A DNA stretch of 64,000 nucleotides from Sphingomonas abaci (lineage in GTDB: Bacteria; Pseudomonadota; Alphaproteobacteria; Sphingomonadales; Sphingomonadaceae). Both the position numbers and the translations under genes were made by a program. Of the stretch, positions 43,717 to 52,667 are shown piece by piece; within the stretch, counting starts at the first letter, position 1; each line of letters begins with the position of its first letter. The stretch is taken from positions 806,001 through 870,000 of the forward strand of contig NZ_JACHNY010000001.1 in NCBI RefSeq assembly GCF_014199625.1, written 5' to 3'. The notes beneath the pieces were generated by a model. The model worked only from the letters and a program-made list of their open reading frames with translations. It did not search any database and was not told where the DNA came from.

Positions 43717-44040
43717 GACGATGACGCAACCTGTCGCCCCCGTTGGAGGCGGGGCCGCCGCCAGAGTCGACGTTCCACGCTCCCGCGCCTCCACCCCGGC
43801 GGAGGGCTGGGTCGTGGTTACAATAGGTTTCGATTGACGGGCGCGCCCCTTTGAAGTCCCGGCGGCTGGCGGGATGACAGGTTCCGCGATCCTTCCGCCG
43901 TCACCCGGGTGATGCATTGGGACGGGCGGTGGAACTGCGCCACAAGCCCCCCCCTGCACGCAGAGGGTCTTCGATCATTGGCGAGCGATGGCGATGATGG
44001 TTCGCCCGGCCCCATCCGCGATCCGGCGCCCCGGACACGC
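43717..44040. other. non-coding spacer with a 12-bp palindrome
   Basis: No credible gene is seen here. A perfect palindrome TCACCCGGGTGA lies at 43901-43912, and GC-rich imperfect repeats occur at about 43735-43810. No tRNA is present, although this neighbourhood often has one in related genomes. Confidence 0.4.
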
Positions 44041-44075
44041 AAAAGCCGCCGCTCCCCGTAGGGAACGACGGCTTT
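44041..44075 (-). terminator. Rho-independent terminator of the PEP-CTERM gene
   Basis: Read on the minus strand, a stem of about 14 bp with two G-U pairs (44062-44075 with 44042-44055) around a six-base loop ends in a run of T, 50 bases past the stop of the PEP-CTERM gene. Confidence 0.78.
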
Positions 44076-44125
44076 CCCGACCGACTGATCGCGCGACGCC
44101 TGCCGCGCGGCCGGCCTGGACCGCT

Positions 44126-44776
44126 TCAGGCGAAGGCCGCGGCGGTCTTGCGACGGCGGTAGCGCGCGGCGCCACCGACCATGCCGAAACCGATCAGCAT
44201 CAGCGCCCAGGTCGACGGCTCCGGAACGCTGAACACGACATTGTCGGTTTCCAGCGAGTTGCTGCCGCTGCTGAGCGTCAGGCCACCCAGCGACTCGCCG
44301 GCGCCCGCGAAGAAGGTCACACGGCGGTTGGTGCGCGGCACGTCCTGGTTGCCGTCAGCCGGCACGACGAACTGAGAACCGGTGTAGGTCGCGAGCACCG
44401 CACCGGTCGTGCTCAGCACGCGGACGGTGTTGTACGCGTCGATCGAACCCAGGAACAGGCTGATCGACTGGAAGCCCGCGCCGGTGCTCGCCAGCGTGGC
44501 GGCGCCGCCACCCAGGACGGACAGATAGGCCGAACCGTCGCTGAAGGCCGGACGCGCGCCGGTCGAAGCGGACTCGGCATTGCTGACGATGTAGCCGTTG
44601 CCGGTCAGCGTGAAGCCCGCCGGAACGTTCGTGCCGTTGTTGAAGTCGATCACGGTGCCGCCGGTCGGCGCCGCAAAGGTCGCGCTGCTACCGAGCTGGC
44701 TGGTGAAGGTCACAGCATAGGCCGGCGAGGCAATGACGGTGAGCGCGGTCGCGACCGCGGCGATTTTCTTGATCAT
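44126..44776 (-). CDS. PEP-CTERM sorting-domain protein
   Basis: A 216-residue secreted protein with a Sec signal (IKKIAAVATALTVIASPAYA) and a beta-rich mature part. The C-terminal PEP-CTERM sorting signal VPEPSTWALMLIGFGMVGGA is followed by the basic tail RYRRRK. Such proteins are cut by an exosortase and linked to exopolysaccharide or outer layers. The mature region (about 20-190), rich in Gly, Ser and Thr, fits a surface protein. No exosortase is in this window. The start at 44776 leaves a clean signal peptide; a longer reading from 44938 would bury it. It has its own AT-rich promoter candidate and terminator, so it is a single-gene unit. Confidence 0.92.
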   Translation of the reverse strand: MIKKIAAVATALTVIASPAYAVTFTSQLGSSATFAAPTGGTVIDFNNGTNVPAGFTLTGNGYIVSNAESASTGARPAFSDGSAYLSVLGGGAATLASTGAGFQSISLFLGSIDAYNTVRVLSTTGAVLATYTGSQFVVPADGNQDVPRTNRRVTFFAGAGESLGGLTLSSGSNSLETDNVVFSVPEPSTWALMLIGFGMVGGAARYRRRKTAAAFA

Positions 44777-44859
44777 GGCAACCCCTTTTTCCGCGATGCC
44801 GCCGACCACACCGGACCCCCCGGTCATATCGTCGCATCGTCGTCCTTGGTGGAAGCTCA

Positions 44860-44888
44860 GATATAAATTTCGCTTAATAACTCGTAAA
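44860..44888 (-). promoter_or_regulatory. candidate promoter of the PEP-CTERM gene
   Basis: On the minus strand, TTTACG (44888-44883) and TATATC (44865-44860) are 17 bases apart in a notably AT-rich patch (about 44855-44920) of an otherwise GC-rich region. TTAA-N7-TAAA at about 44874-44888 also resembles a CtrA half-match. The 338-base spacer 44777-45114 holds no gene. Confidence 0.4.
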
Positions 44889-45114
44889 TTCCAAATAGTT
44901 CCGGTCTGATGCTCAAATTGGGACAGAGGATCGACCAATGCTGATCCATGTCAAGGGAAGCGACCTGGGGCCGTGCGCCTGCGCAAGATCGCTCCGCATG
45001 GACGCCGTGCGGCGCGCCTGATGCCGTCTGCGCCCCTGCCCCATTGCCGCTGGCGGTCGCCGCCACTAAGCGCTCGACTTTGCCGTTCGCTCGGCGTCAG
45101 GGAAGGACGGACAC

Positions 45115-46899
45115 GTGATCGCAACCGGTTCGACGGGGCTGCGCCGGGATCTGGAGCAGCGCTGGGTCACGCTGGTCCTGATCGCCTGGCTGGCGGTCGC
45201 CGCCTGGTTCCTGCACGAGCGCTGGACCGCGATCCGCTGGCTGTCGCTGGGCGACACCGACGACAATATGCGGCTGATGCAGGTTCGCGCCTGGCTGGGC
45301 GGACAGGGCTGGTACGATCTGCGCCAGTATCGGATGAACCCGCCCGCCGGCTTCGACATCCATTGGAGCCGCATCGTCGACCTGCCGATCGCCGGGCTGA
45401 TCCTGTTCTTCCGCCAGTTCGTGTCGCCCAGCTGGGCGGAGCGGCTGGCCTGCGGCATCGCGCCGCTGCTGCCCTTGTCGGTGGTGATGCTGGCGCTGGC
45501 CGCCACCGTCCGCCGGCTGGTCGCGCCGATCGCTTGGCCGCTGGCGCTGATCGTGCTGGTGACGAGCTGCAACGCGACGATGCTGATGTTCATGCCGGAG
45601 CGGATCGACCACCACAACTGGCAGCTCGCCTGCCTGGCGGTGACAGTGGCCGGGCTCTGCGACCCGCGCCAGGGGCGCGGCGGCCTGCAGGTCGGGCTGG
45701 CAAGCGCGGTGTCCTTGTCGATCGGGCTGGAGATGCTGCCCTATGCCGCCATGGCCGGCGCGATCATCACGCTGCGCTGGATCTGGACGCCGGGCGAGGC
45801 GAAGCGGCTGGCGATCTATGCGCTGACCCTGGGTGGCGGTGGCGGCCTGGGCTTCCTGCTCTTCGCGTCCTATGCCAACCGCGCGATGCGCTGCGACGCG
45901 CTGACCCCGGTGTGGCTGAGCGTGCTGGTGGTGGCGGGCGCCTTGCTGCTGGCGATGGCGCTCTGGTCGCCGCGGTCGCTGGCGGTGCGGCTGGGGCTGG
46001 CGGTGGCGGCGGGCGCGGTGATCGCGGTCGGCTTCGCGCTGCTCTTCCCGCAATGCCTGGGAAGGCCCGAACAGGTCAGCCCCGAACTGGCGCGCACCTG
46101 GCTGGACAATGTCCGCGAGGCCAAGCCGCTCTACAAGCACCCGTTCCGCGTCGCCTTTCCGATCGCGACGCTGCCGGTGATCGGGCTGATCGGCGCGCTG
46201 GTCGCTGCCTGGCAAGCCCGCCACCGGTCGAGCGCGGTGGGCTGGACCGCCGTGGCGCTGTTCACCAGCTTCGCCGTCGCGATGCTGGCGTGGCAGGCGC
46301 GCGCCGGGCCGGCGGCGCAGATGCTGGCGGTGCCGGGCGCGGTCGCGCTGGCGGCGATGATCCTGCCCTGGCTGCTCAACCATCGCTCGCCCCTGGTGCG
46401 CGTCGGCGGGCCGGTGGCGGCGTTCGTGGTGCTGACCGGCATGTTCGCCGGGCTGGCGATCCGGTGGCTGCCGATCGACCGGCCGAACGCCTATACCCGC
46501 CGCGTCAACGCCGCGACCGGCGAGTGCCTGCGCACCTCGCGCCTGCTGACGCTGAATCGGGTGCCGGCGGCGACTGTCTTCACCTTTGTCGATCTGGGGC
46601 CGCGCCTCATCACCATCACCCATCATGACGCGATCGCCGGACCCTATCACCGCAACGGCGATGCGATCCTCGACGTGCAGCACGCCTTCGGCCGCAACCC
46701 GGCCGAGGCGCGCGCGATCATGAAGCGGCACGGCGCGACGCTGCTGCTGGTCTGCCCCAACATGGCGGAGGCCACCATCTACCGCGCACGCAACCCGGGC
46801 GGCTTCTACGACCGGCTGGCGCATGGTGCGACGTTCGACTGGCTGACCCCGGTGCCGCTGGTCAGGGGATCGCCCTATCGCATGTTCCGGATTTCGTGA
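45115..46899 (+). CDS. large GT-C-type membrane glycosyltransferase-like protein (STT3-like)
   Basis: A 594-residue protein with about 11-13 membrane segments and a soluble C-terminal part (about 475-594). The first extracytoplasmic loop has an acidic motif GDTDDNMRL (Asp47-Asp50, Arg53), then NPPAGFDIHWSRIVDLP (about 75-91), and after the fourth segment MPERIDHHNWQ (about 160-170). This order of a DxDD/R loop, an IHW..D motif and a DHH motif resembles STT3/AglB oligosaccharyltransferases of the GT-C fold. The WWDYG motif of true STT3 is not seen. It likely moves sugars from a polyprenyl carrier at the outer face of the inner membrane. The substrate is unknown, and the gene is alone on its strand. 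Confidence 0.7.
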   Translation: MIATGSTGLRRDLEQRWVTLVLIAWLAVAAWFLHERWTAIRWLSLGDTDDNMRLMQVRAWLGGQGWYDLRQYRMNPPAGFDIHWSRIVDLPIAGLILFFRQFVSPSWAERLACGIAPLLPLSVVMLALAATVRRLVAPIAWPLALIVLVTSCNATMLMFMPERIDHHNWQLACLAVTVAGLCDPRQGRGGLQVGLASAVSLSIGLEMLPYAAMAGAIITLRWIWTPGEAKRLAIYALTLGGGGGLGFLLFASYANRAMRCDALTPVWLSVLVVAGALLLAMALWSPRSLAVRLGLAVAAGAVIAVGFALLFPQCLGRPEQVSPELARTWLDNVREAKPLYKHPFRVAFPIATLPVIGLIGALVAAWQARHRSSAVGWTAVALFTSFAVAMLAWQARAGPAAQMLAVPGAVALAAMILPWLLNHRSPLVRVGGPVAAFVVLTGMFAGLAIRWLPIDRPNAYTRRVNAATGECLRTSRLLTLNRVPAATVFTFVDLGPRLITITHHDAIAGPYHRNGDAILDVQHAFGRNPAEARAIMKRHGATLLLVCPNMAEATIYRARNPGGFYDRLAHGATFDWLTPVPLVRGSPYRMFRIS

Positions 46900-46995
46900 T
46901 CTGGGGCGCCACGGGAATTCACGTGGAGGCGCCGTGCTCTTGCGAACGCAGGCGCATGGCGGCGGATCGCCCAGCCGGAACCTTGATCGAAACGA

Positions 46996-47619
46996 CTATC
47001 CGCGCAGCGTCACGGTGATGCCGTCGATCACGAACTGGACCGCCAGTGCCGCCAGCAGCACGCCGAGCAGGCGAGTGATCACCGCCTCGATCTTCGCGCC
47101 GAGCACGCGCATGATCGGCCCCGCCGCAAGCAGCGCGACCAAGGTCAGCAGCAGGATCGTCGCCATCGCGGCGAGCACCACCAGCGACCGTTCCAGCCCC
47201 TCGTTGCGGCCCATCAGCAGCATCACCGAGGCGATCGATCCCGGCCCCGCGATCATCGGCATCGCCATGGGGAAGATCGAGACGTCGTCGACCTCGTGAT
47301 CGGCCACGACCTTGGCGGCGCGATCCTCGCGACGCTGGGTGCGCTTCTCGAACACCATCTCCAGCGCGATCAGGAACAGCATGATGCCGCCGGCGATGCG
47401 GAAGCTGGACAGGCTGATGCCCAAGCCGCGCAGCAGCGCTTCGCCGAACAGCGCGAACACGAACAGGATCAGCGCGGCCACGCCCACGGCGCGGACCGCC
47501 ATCGCCCGCTTGACGGTGGAGGTCGCGCCCGCCGACAGGCCGGCATAGATGGGCGCGCAGCCCGGCGGGTCGATCACCACGAAGAAGGTGATGAGCGAGG
47601 AGACGAACAGCTCGATCAT
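46996..47619 (-). CDS. MarC family integral membrane protein
   Basis: A 207-residue inner-membrane protein with six hydrophobic segments, of the MarC/UPF0056 family. N-terminal FVVIDPPGCAPIY (DPxG motif, about 13-25) and central PMAMPMIAGPGSIASVM (the PLAxPxxAGPG motif, about 117-133) are the family signatures. The role is unknown; earlier ideas of a multidrug role were not supported in E. coli. It is 37 bases downstream of folD on the same strand. Confidence 0.92.
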   Translation of the reverse strand: MIELFVSSLITFFVVIDPPGCAPIYAGLSAGATSTVKRAMAVRAVGVAALILFVFALFGEALLRGLGISLSSFRIAGGIMLFLIALEMVFEKRTQRREDRAAKVVADHEVDDVSIFPMAMPMIAGPGSIASVMLLMGRNEGLERSLVVLAAMATILLLTLVALLAAGPIMRVLGAKIEAVITRLLGVLLAALAVQFVIDGITVTLRG

Positions 47620-47656
47620 GCCGTCCGCCCCCCGGCCCGACGATGGCGCGCCCGGC

Positions 47657-48523
47657 TCACAGCGGGAAGGCCACGCCGTCGCGCCGGCACGCCGCCTCCA
47701 GCGTGTTGCGCAGCAGGCAGGCGATGGTCATCGGCCCGACCCCGCCCGGCACCGGGGTGATCGCGCCCGCGACCTCCACCGCGCCGGCGAAGTCGACATC
47801 GCCGACCAGCCCGGCTGCGGTCCGATTGATGCCGACGTCGATCACGGTCGCGCCCGGCTTGATCCAGTCGCCCTGGATCATCTGCGGGATGCCGACCGCC
47901 GCGACCACGATATCGGCTGCGCGCAGCCGGGCGGGCAGGTCGCGGGTGCGGCTGTGCGCGATCGTCACCGTGCAGCTTTCGCCGAGCAGCAGTTGCGCCA
48001 TCGGCTTGCCAACGATGTTGGAGCGACCGACGACGACCGCATCCAGCCCGGACAGGCTGGGATGGACCGACCGGAGCAGCATCAGGCAGCCGAGCGGGGT
48101 GCACGGCACCAGCGCCGGCAGACCGGTCGCCAGTCGCCCGGCATTGGCGGGGTGGAAGCCGTCGACATCCTTGTTCGGGTCGATCGCCGAGATCACCGCC
48201 TGCGCATCCATGTGCGACGGCAGCGGCAACTGGACCAAAATGCCGTCAATCGCCGGATCGGCGTTCAGCGCGGCGACCAGCGCCATCAGCGCCGCCTGTT
48301 CGGCATCGGCGGGCAGCCGGTGCTCGACGCTGATCATGCCGGCCGCCACCGTCGCCTTGCCCTTGGAGCGGACATAGACGGAGGAGGCGGCGTCCTCGCC
48401 GACCAGCACCACGGCGAGGCCCGGCGCACGGCCGGTCTGCGCCTGGAACGTCGCGACCCCCTCGGCCACTTGGGAACGCAGGGTGGCGGCCACGGCCTTG
48501 CCGTCGATGATGCTAGCGGTCAT
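47657..48523 (-). CDS. folD: methylenetetrahydrofolate dehydrogenase/cyclohydrolase FolD
   Basis: A 288-residue bifunctional enzyme of one-carbon metabolism that interconverts 5,10-methylene-THF and 10-formyl-THF with NADP. Motifs are VYVRSKGKA with the catalytic Lys, [53 protein letters not shown] (NADP loop), and [20 protein letters not shown]. Length fits the family. Its ATG overlaps the DUF167 stop by four bases, so it is the second gene of a coupled group with DUF167 and YggT upstream. Confidence 0.97.
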   Translation of the reverse strand: MTASIIDGKAVAATLRSQVAEGVATFQAQTGRAPGLAVVLVGEDAASSVYVRSKGKATVAAGMISVEHRLPADAEQAALMALVAALNADPAIDGILVQLPLPSHMDAQAVISAIDPNKDVDGFHPANAGRLATGLPALVPCTPLGCLMLLRSVHPSLSGLDAVVVGRSNIVGKPMAQLLLGESCTVTIAHSRTRDLPARLRAADIVVAAVGIPQMIQGDWIKPGATVIDVGINRTAAGLVGDVDFAGAVEVAGAITPVPGGVGPMTIACLLRNTLEAACRRDGVAFPL

Positions 48524-48828
48524 AGCGCCGCCTCATAAAGCGCCGCCGCGCGTTCCGCCAGCATCTGCGGGTCGCCCGCGACGTGCAGCCGCTTGATCCG
48601 CGCCGTTTCGCCGCTGTGAATCGTGACGGCGCCGCGCGCCACGGCGAAGCATCGGGCGGCGAGAAGGCGGACGGCGTCATTGGCGGAGCCGTCGGTCGGC
48701 GCGGCGGCCACGCGGACGGCGAAATGCTCAGGCGCCCCCGCCCCCCAGGCGTCCCGCCCGCCGCGTGGCGTGACCCGGACCGACACCAGCAGTCCGTCCT
48801 TCGCCGCGCGCCACGGACGGTCGGTCAC
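48520..48828 (-). CDS. DUF167 (YggU) family protein
   Basis: A 102-residue small protein of the DUF167 family: [17 protein letters not shown], then [23 protein letters not shown], and the basic [19 protein letters not shown]. The function is unknown. It lies between yggT (13 bases before) and folD (ATGA overlap), an order common in proteobacteria where yggT-yggU are paired. Confidence 0.92.
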   Translation of the reverse strand: MTDRPWRAAKDGLLVSVRVTPRGGRDAWGAGAPEHFAVRVAAAPTDGSANDAVRLLAARCFAVARGAVTIHSGETARIKRLHVAGDPQMLAERAAALYEAAL

Positions 48829-48841
48829 GCCATCGGCCCGG

Positions 48842-49147
48842 TCAGACGGTCGGGCCGTAGACGAGACTGGCCGCGATATTGGGCAGCACGATGCTCGACA
48901 GGATGTAGATCAGCAGCAGCACGATCAGCGGCGACAGGTCGAGCGCGCCGAAATCGGGCAGGATGCGGCGGATCGGGCGATAGAGCGGCTCGGTGATCCG
49001 TTGCAGCGCGTTCCAGACCGACCGGACGAAGTCGTTATAGGTGTTGATGATGTTGAACGCGATCAGCCACGACAGGATCGCCTGGATGACGATCACCCAC
49101 CATAGCAGGTTGAGCAGCAGCTGGATGATCTGAAGGACAGCAAGCAA
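48842..49147 (-). CDS. YggT family membrane protein
   Basis: A 101-residue protein with two hydrophobic stretches (about 5-30 and 73-95) and the family motif NPLYRPIRR-like region, here TEPLYRPIRRILPDFGALDLSPL. YggT proteins are linked to osmotic tolerance and, in other phyla, to division or chloroplast nucleoid placement. It is the first gene of the yggT-DUF167-folD group, 87 bases downstream of argB. Confidence 0.93.
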   Translation of the reverse strand: MLAVLQIIQLLLNLLWWVIVIQAILSWLIAFNIINTYNDFVRSVWNALQRITEPLYRPIRRILPDFGALDLSPLIVLLLIYILSSIVLPNIAASLVYGPTV

Positions 49148-49234
49148 GGCAGGAACTCCGGTGGCTAGACCCGATCTTATAGGAAGCCCGCGGCCCGGAA
49201 AGAACCCCTTCGGGCCCCTGCCGCCCCGCCGGCC

Positions 49235-50143
49235 TCAGCGCCCCCTGGCGCTGACCAGCGTTCCTGCACCCTGGCGGGTAAAGATTTCGAGCAGCATCGC
49301 ATGCGGGATGCGGCCGTCCAGGATCACCGCCGCGTCGACGCCCGACTGCACCGCCGCGACGCAGGTCTGCACCTTGGGGATCATGCCGCCGGTGATGGTG
49401 CCGTCGCGTTGCAGGCGCAGCACGTCGGCCGGCGACAGGTCGCTCATCAGGTCACCCTGCTTGTCGAGCACGCCGGCCACGTCGGTGAGCAGGAAGAAGC
49501 GCGACGCCCCCATCGCCGAGGCGATCGCGCCGGCCATGGTGTCGGCGTTGATGTTGTAGGTCTGGCCGTCCGCGCCGATGCCGACGGGCGCCACCACCGG
49601 GATGATGTCCGCCGCCGACAGCGTGTCGAGGATGCGGCGGTCGACCGCCACCGGCTCGCCGACGAAGCCGAGGTCGACATGCCGTTCGATGCCCTGGAGC
49701 GGGTCGGGATCGCGCACCCCCACCTTCTCCGCCAGCACCAGACCGGCATCCTTGCCGGAGATGCCGACCGCGCGGCCGCCCGCCTGGCCGATCCAGCCGA
49801 CGATATCCTTGTTGATCGATCCGGCCAGCACCATCTCGGCGATCTTCGCGGTCTCCGCATCGGTCACGCGCAGGCCGTTGACGAACTGCGACTCGACGCC
49901 CAGCCGCTTCAGCATCGAGCCGATCTGCGGGCCGCCGCCATGCACCACCACCGGGTTGATGCCGACCTGCTTGAGCAGCACGACATCCTCGGCGAAGTCG
50001 CGCTGCAATTCGGGATCGCCCATGGCGTGGCCGCCATATTTCACCACGAAGGTCTTGCCGGCATAACGCTGCAGATAGGGCAGCGCCTCGGTCAGCGTTT
50101 CCGCCTTGGCGAGTAGGGCGGAGTCGGGGCGGTGATAGGTCAT
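49235..50143 (-). CDS. argB: acetylglutamate kinase ArgB
   Basis: A 302-residue amino acid kinase that phosphorylates N-acetylglutamate in arginine synthesis. It has [16 protein letters not shown] (phosphate binding, about 30-45), [17 protein letters not shown] (about 68-84), [30 protein letters not shown] and [22 protein letters not shown], the C-terminal signature. The N-terminal extra helix ([20 protein letters not shown]) suggests the hexameric, arginine-inhibited form. It is unlinked from argG. Confidence 0.97.
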   Translation of the reverse strand: MTYHRPDSALLAKAETLTEALPYLQRYAGKTFVVKYGGHAMGDPELQRDFAEDVVLLKQVGINPVVVHGGGPQIGSMLKRLGVESQFVNGLRVTDAETAKIAEMVLAGSINKDIVGWIGQAGGRAVGISGKDAGLVLAEKVGVRDPDPLQGIERHVDLGFVGEPVAVDRRILDTLSAADIIPVVAPVGIGADGQTYNINADTMAGAIASAMGASRFFLLTDVAGVLDKQGDLMSDLSPADVLRLQRDGTITGGMIPKVQTCVAAVQSGVDAAVILDGRIPHAMLLEIFTRQGAGTLVSARGR

Positions 50144-50200
50144 GCGCGCGCCTATAGGGTCGTGGCGGTGGCTAGGCCAGACCCCCGCGCGGACGCGGGA

Positions 50201-50869
50201 TCAGCCGCGGTCGAGCCGCCTGCCCAGCGCCACGAACAGATAGATGGCCGGCGGCACCAGCACCCCCGACAGGACCACCTTGGCCAGCATCTGCCCGAGC
50301 AGCAGCTCGCCGATCGGGAAGACGCCGGCAAAGGCGATGGTGACGAACAGCAGGGTATCGACCACCTGGCTCAACATGCTGGCCAGCCCGGCGCGCAGCC
50401 AGAGCAGGGTCGATCCCTCGCGTCCCTTAAGCCAGGAGAAGATGGTGACGTTCAGTGTCTGCGAGATGCCATAGGCGACGATGCCGCCCAGCCAGATGCG
50501 CCAGGTGCCGCCCAGCACGAGCTGGATCGCGTCGCGATTGACCGGCTGCATCTCCGGCGAGGCGGGCAGCGCATGGACCACCAGCGACAGCAGGACCGAC
50601 ACGATCAGGGGCACGAAACCGACCCGCACCAGCCGGTTGGCGATCTGGCGGCCATGCAGCTCGGCGACTGCGCTGGAGGTGACGACCAGCAGCAGGAAGG
50701 CGAAAATCCCCGCCTCCACCGCCAGCGGCCCCAGCGCCACCTGCTTGTTGCCGAGTACGCCGGCGATGCACACCATGCCGCCATAGAAGATCGAGAAACC
50801 GAACAGCGAACGGGATATGCCGCGTCCTGCATCGACAGGGGAACGGGCATCGTTGGGGGCAGAGTCCAT
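50201..50869 (-). CDS. queuosine precursor transporter (YhhQ/VUT family)
   Basis: A 222-residue inner-membrane protein with six or seven segments. Family marks are the first segment SIFYGGMVCIAGVLGNKQVA, the charged VAELHGRQIANRLVRVGF motif (the DVITEVYG-like position), and GGIVAYGISQTLNVTIFSWLK and LASMLSQVVDTLLFVTIAF. YhhQ imports the queuosine precursors preQ0/preQ1. QueA and Tgt, which complete queuosine on tRNA, are encoded 3 kb to the right on the other strand, which supports the role. It lies 57 bases downstream of a hairpin-bearing spacer from argB's 5' end. Confidence 0.88.
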   Translation of the reverse strand: MDSAPNDARSPVDAGRGISRSLFGFSIFYGGMVCIAGVLGNKQVALGPLAVEAGIFAFLLLVVTSSAVAELHGRQIANRLVRVGFVPLIVSVLLSLVVHALPASPEMQPVNRDAIQLVLGGTWRIWLGGIVAYGISQTLNVTIFSWLKGREGSTLLWLRAGLASMLSQVVDTLLFVTIAFAGVFPIGELLLGQMLAKVVLSGVLVPPAIYLFVALGRRLDRG

Positions 50870-51063
50870 CGCGGAGTGCTAGCGAACCGACCGCGCCTGC
50901 ACAATCGGCTGTTCTCCGTGCCGAAATTATGATTTGAACGGCCCGATGGGCGGAACCACGCGGTTCCGGGGATGGGATGCGGGCGCGGATTGCGCCTGCC
51001 CAAGAAGGATTAAGGCGTGGCTTTGGCAAGGAACGGCGGGATGGTCTGCGGAGCGTCGCGCTG

Positions 51064-52398
51064 ATGGAACGACTGTTGATCGGGATCGCGGGCATCGCTG
51101 TGATCCTGGGGATTGCCGTGCTGCTGTCGACCGACAGGCGCGCGATCCGGCCGCGCGTGGTCGGCTCCGCCTTCGCGCTCCAGGCGCTGATCGCGGTGGT
51201 GGTGCTCTATTGGGGGCCGGGCCGCGCGGCGCTGGCCACCGCGTCGGGCGGGGTGGCGGCGCTGCTCGGCTATTCGCAGCGCGGCACCGAGTTCCTGTTC
51301 GGCAACCTCGCCAGCCCGGCGGTGGGCGGGCAGAGTTTCGCGATCGCGGCATTGCCGGTGATCATCTTCTTCGCCAGCCTGGTGTCGATCCTCTATTATC
51401 TGGGCGTGATGCAGCTCGTCGTGCGCTGGGTCGGCGGCGCGATCGAGTGGGTGGTCGGCACCTCCAAGGTCGAATCGCTGTGCGCGGCGGCCAACATCTT
51501 CGTCGGGCAAAGCGAATCGCCGCTAGTCATCCGCCCCTATCTGGCCGGGCTGACCCCGCCGCAGCTATTCACGGTGATGACCAGCGGCATGGCCGGCGTC
51601 GCGGGCACCATCCTGGCCGCCTATGCCTCGATGGGCATCCGCATCGAATATCTGCTGGCGGCCAGCTTCATGGCGGCGCCGGGCGGCATCCTGATGGCCA
51701 AGATCATCATGCCCGATCGCAGCGTGCCCCCCGAGGGCGAGCTGCCGCTGGGCGACCTGCCCGACGAGACGCGCCAGATCGCCCTCGCGGAGACGCGGAT
51801 GAGCGGCGCCGGCCCGGCCGCCCTGCCCAGCGAGGCGATCCCCGGCGAGCCGCTGCCCGAGGCGACGCACGACGAGGAGAAGCCCGCCAACCTGATCATG
51901 GCGGCGGCGCAGGGTGCGCAGACCGGCGTCCGGCTGGCGGTCGCGGTGGGCGCGATGGTGCTCGCCTTCGTCGCTCTGGTCGCGCTCGCCAACGGCCTGC
52001 TCGGCAGCCTGGGCGGGCTGATCGGCCTGCCGGGCCTCAGCTTCCAGGCGCTGCTCGGCTATGTCTTCCAGCCGGTGATGGTGCTGCTCAACGTGCCCTG
52101 GAACGAGGCGGGGATCGCCGGCGGCCTGTTCGGCGAGAAGATCGTGCTGAACGAATTCGTCGCCTATATCGATCTCGGCAAGCAGGCGGCGCTGCTCTCG
52201 CCGCGCACGGTGGCGGTCATCACCTTCGCGCTGTGCGGCTTCGCCAACTTCTCGTCGATCGCGATCCAGATGGCGGTGACGGGCAGCCTGGCCCCCAACC
52301 AGCGGCCGATGATCGCCCGGCTTGGCCTGCGCGCGCTGGCGGCGGGAAGCCTGGCCAACCTGATGTCGGCGGCGCTGGCCGGACTGCTGATCGGGTAA
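51064..52398 (+). CDS. concentrative nucleoside transporter (NupC/CNT family)
   Basis: A 444-residue inner-membrane symporter. It has three N-terminal helices (about 5-75), then the gate/core with IIFFASLVSILYYLGVMQ and the substrate site AANIFVGQSESPLVI (about 142-156), the hairpin GGILMAKIIMPD (about 210-221), and the C-terminal GLFGEKIVLNEFVAY and CGFANFSSIAIQMA. A polar insert of about 60 residues (about 225-275) lies between helices. It takes up nucleosides with protons or sodium. The ATG at 51064 is used; a longer frame from 50977 lacks the usual start of this family. Confidence 0.94.
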   Translation: MERLLIGIAGIAVILGIAVLLSTDRRAIRPRVVGSAFALQALIAVVVLYWGPGRAALATASGGVAALLGYSQRGTEFLFGNLASPAVGGQSFAIAALPVIIFFASLVSILYYLGVMQLVVRWVGGAIEWVVGTSKVESLCAAANIFVGQSESPLVIRPYLAGLTPPQLFTVMTSGMAGVAGTILAAYASMGIRIEYLLAASFMAAPGGILMAKIIMPDRSVPPEGELPLGDLPDETRQIALAETRMSGAGPAALPSEAIPGEPLPEATHDEEKPANLIMAAAQGAQTGVRLAVAVGAMVLAFVALVALANGLLGSLGGLIGLPGLSFQALLGYVFQPVMVLLNVPWNEAGIAGGLFGEKIVLNEFVAYIDLGKQAALLSPRTVAVITFALCGFANFSSIAIQMAVTGSLAPNQRPMIARLGLRALAAGSLANLMSAALAGLLIG

Positions 52399-52443
52399 AG
52401 CCTTCCCCCGTGCCGCCTGCCGAGGTGAAGGACGCGTTTCCGT

Positions 52444-52526
52444 GCTCCCGCGGACGCGGGAGCCCCGGGCCCATCACGGCACCGCGCAGAGCGGCGCGCG
52501 CCTTCCTGGGCTCCTGCCTCCGCAGG
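52444..52526. repeat. extragenic palindromic repeat (REP-like)
   Basis: A perfect 9-bp hairpin (52444-52452 with 52455-52463, two-base loop) is followed by a second GC-rich motif at 52511-52526 with GCCTCCGCAGGC. The unit CTCCCGCG...CGCGGGAG resembles those at 50184 and 59400. It fills the spacer between the nucleoside transporter and the cyclophilin-queA run. Confidence 0.6.
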
Positions 52527-52667
52527 CGCGCGGCCGAGACATGCCGTGCCGCAATTTCGCCGCCCTCGCCCGCTATCGCCGCCCTTCACACCCTGTGGGC
52601 ACGGCGATGTTCAGTTTGGCGCAAGCCGGCAATTGCTCTACAGCCCGCGCCGATTACCCAAGAGTGG

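Noticed and set aside
43680..44040. tRNA gene after merR, as in some related genomes
   Set aside because: No tRNA-like T-arm or acceptor pairing could be found in this stretch, nor elsewhere in the window by eye.
50870..51063. preQ1 riboswitch before the YhhQ-type transporter
   Set aside because: No A-rich tail and pseudoknot pattern of preQ1 aptamers was seen in the leader.
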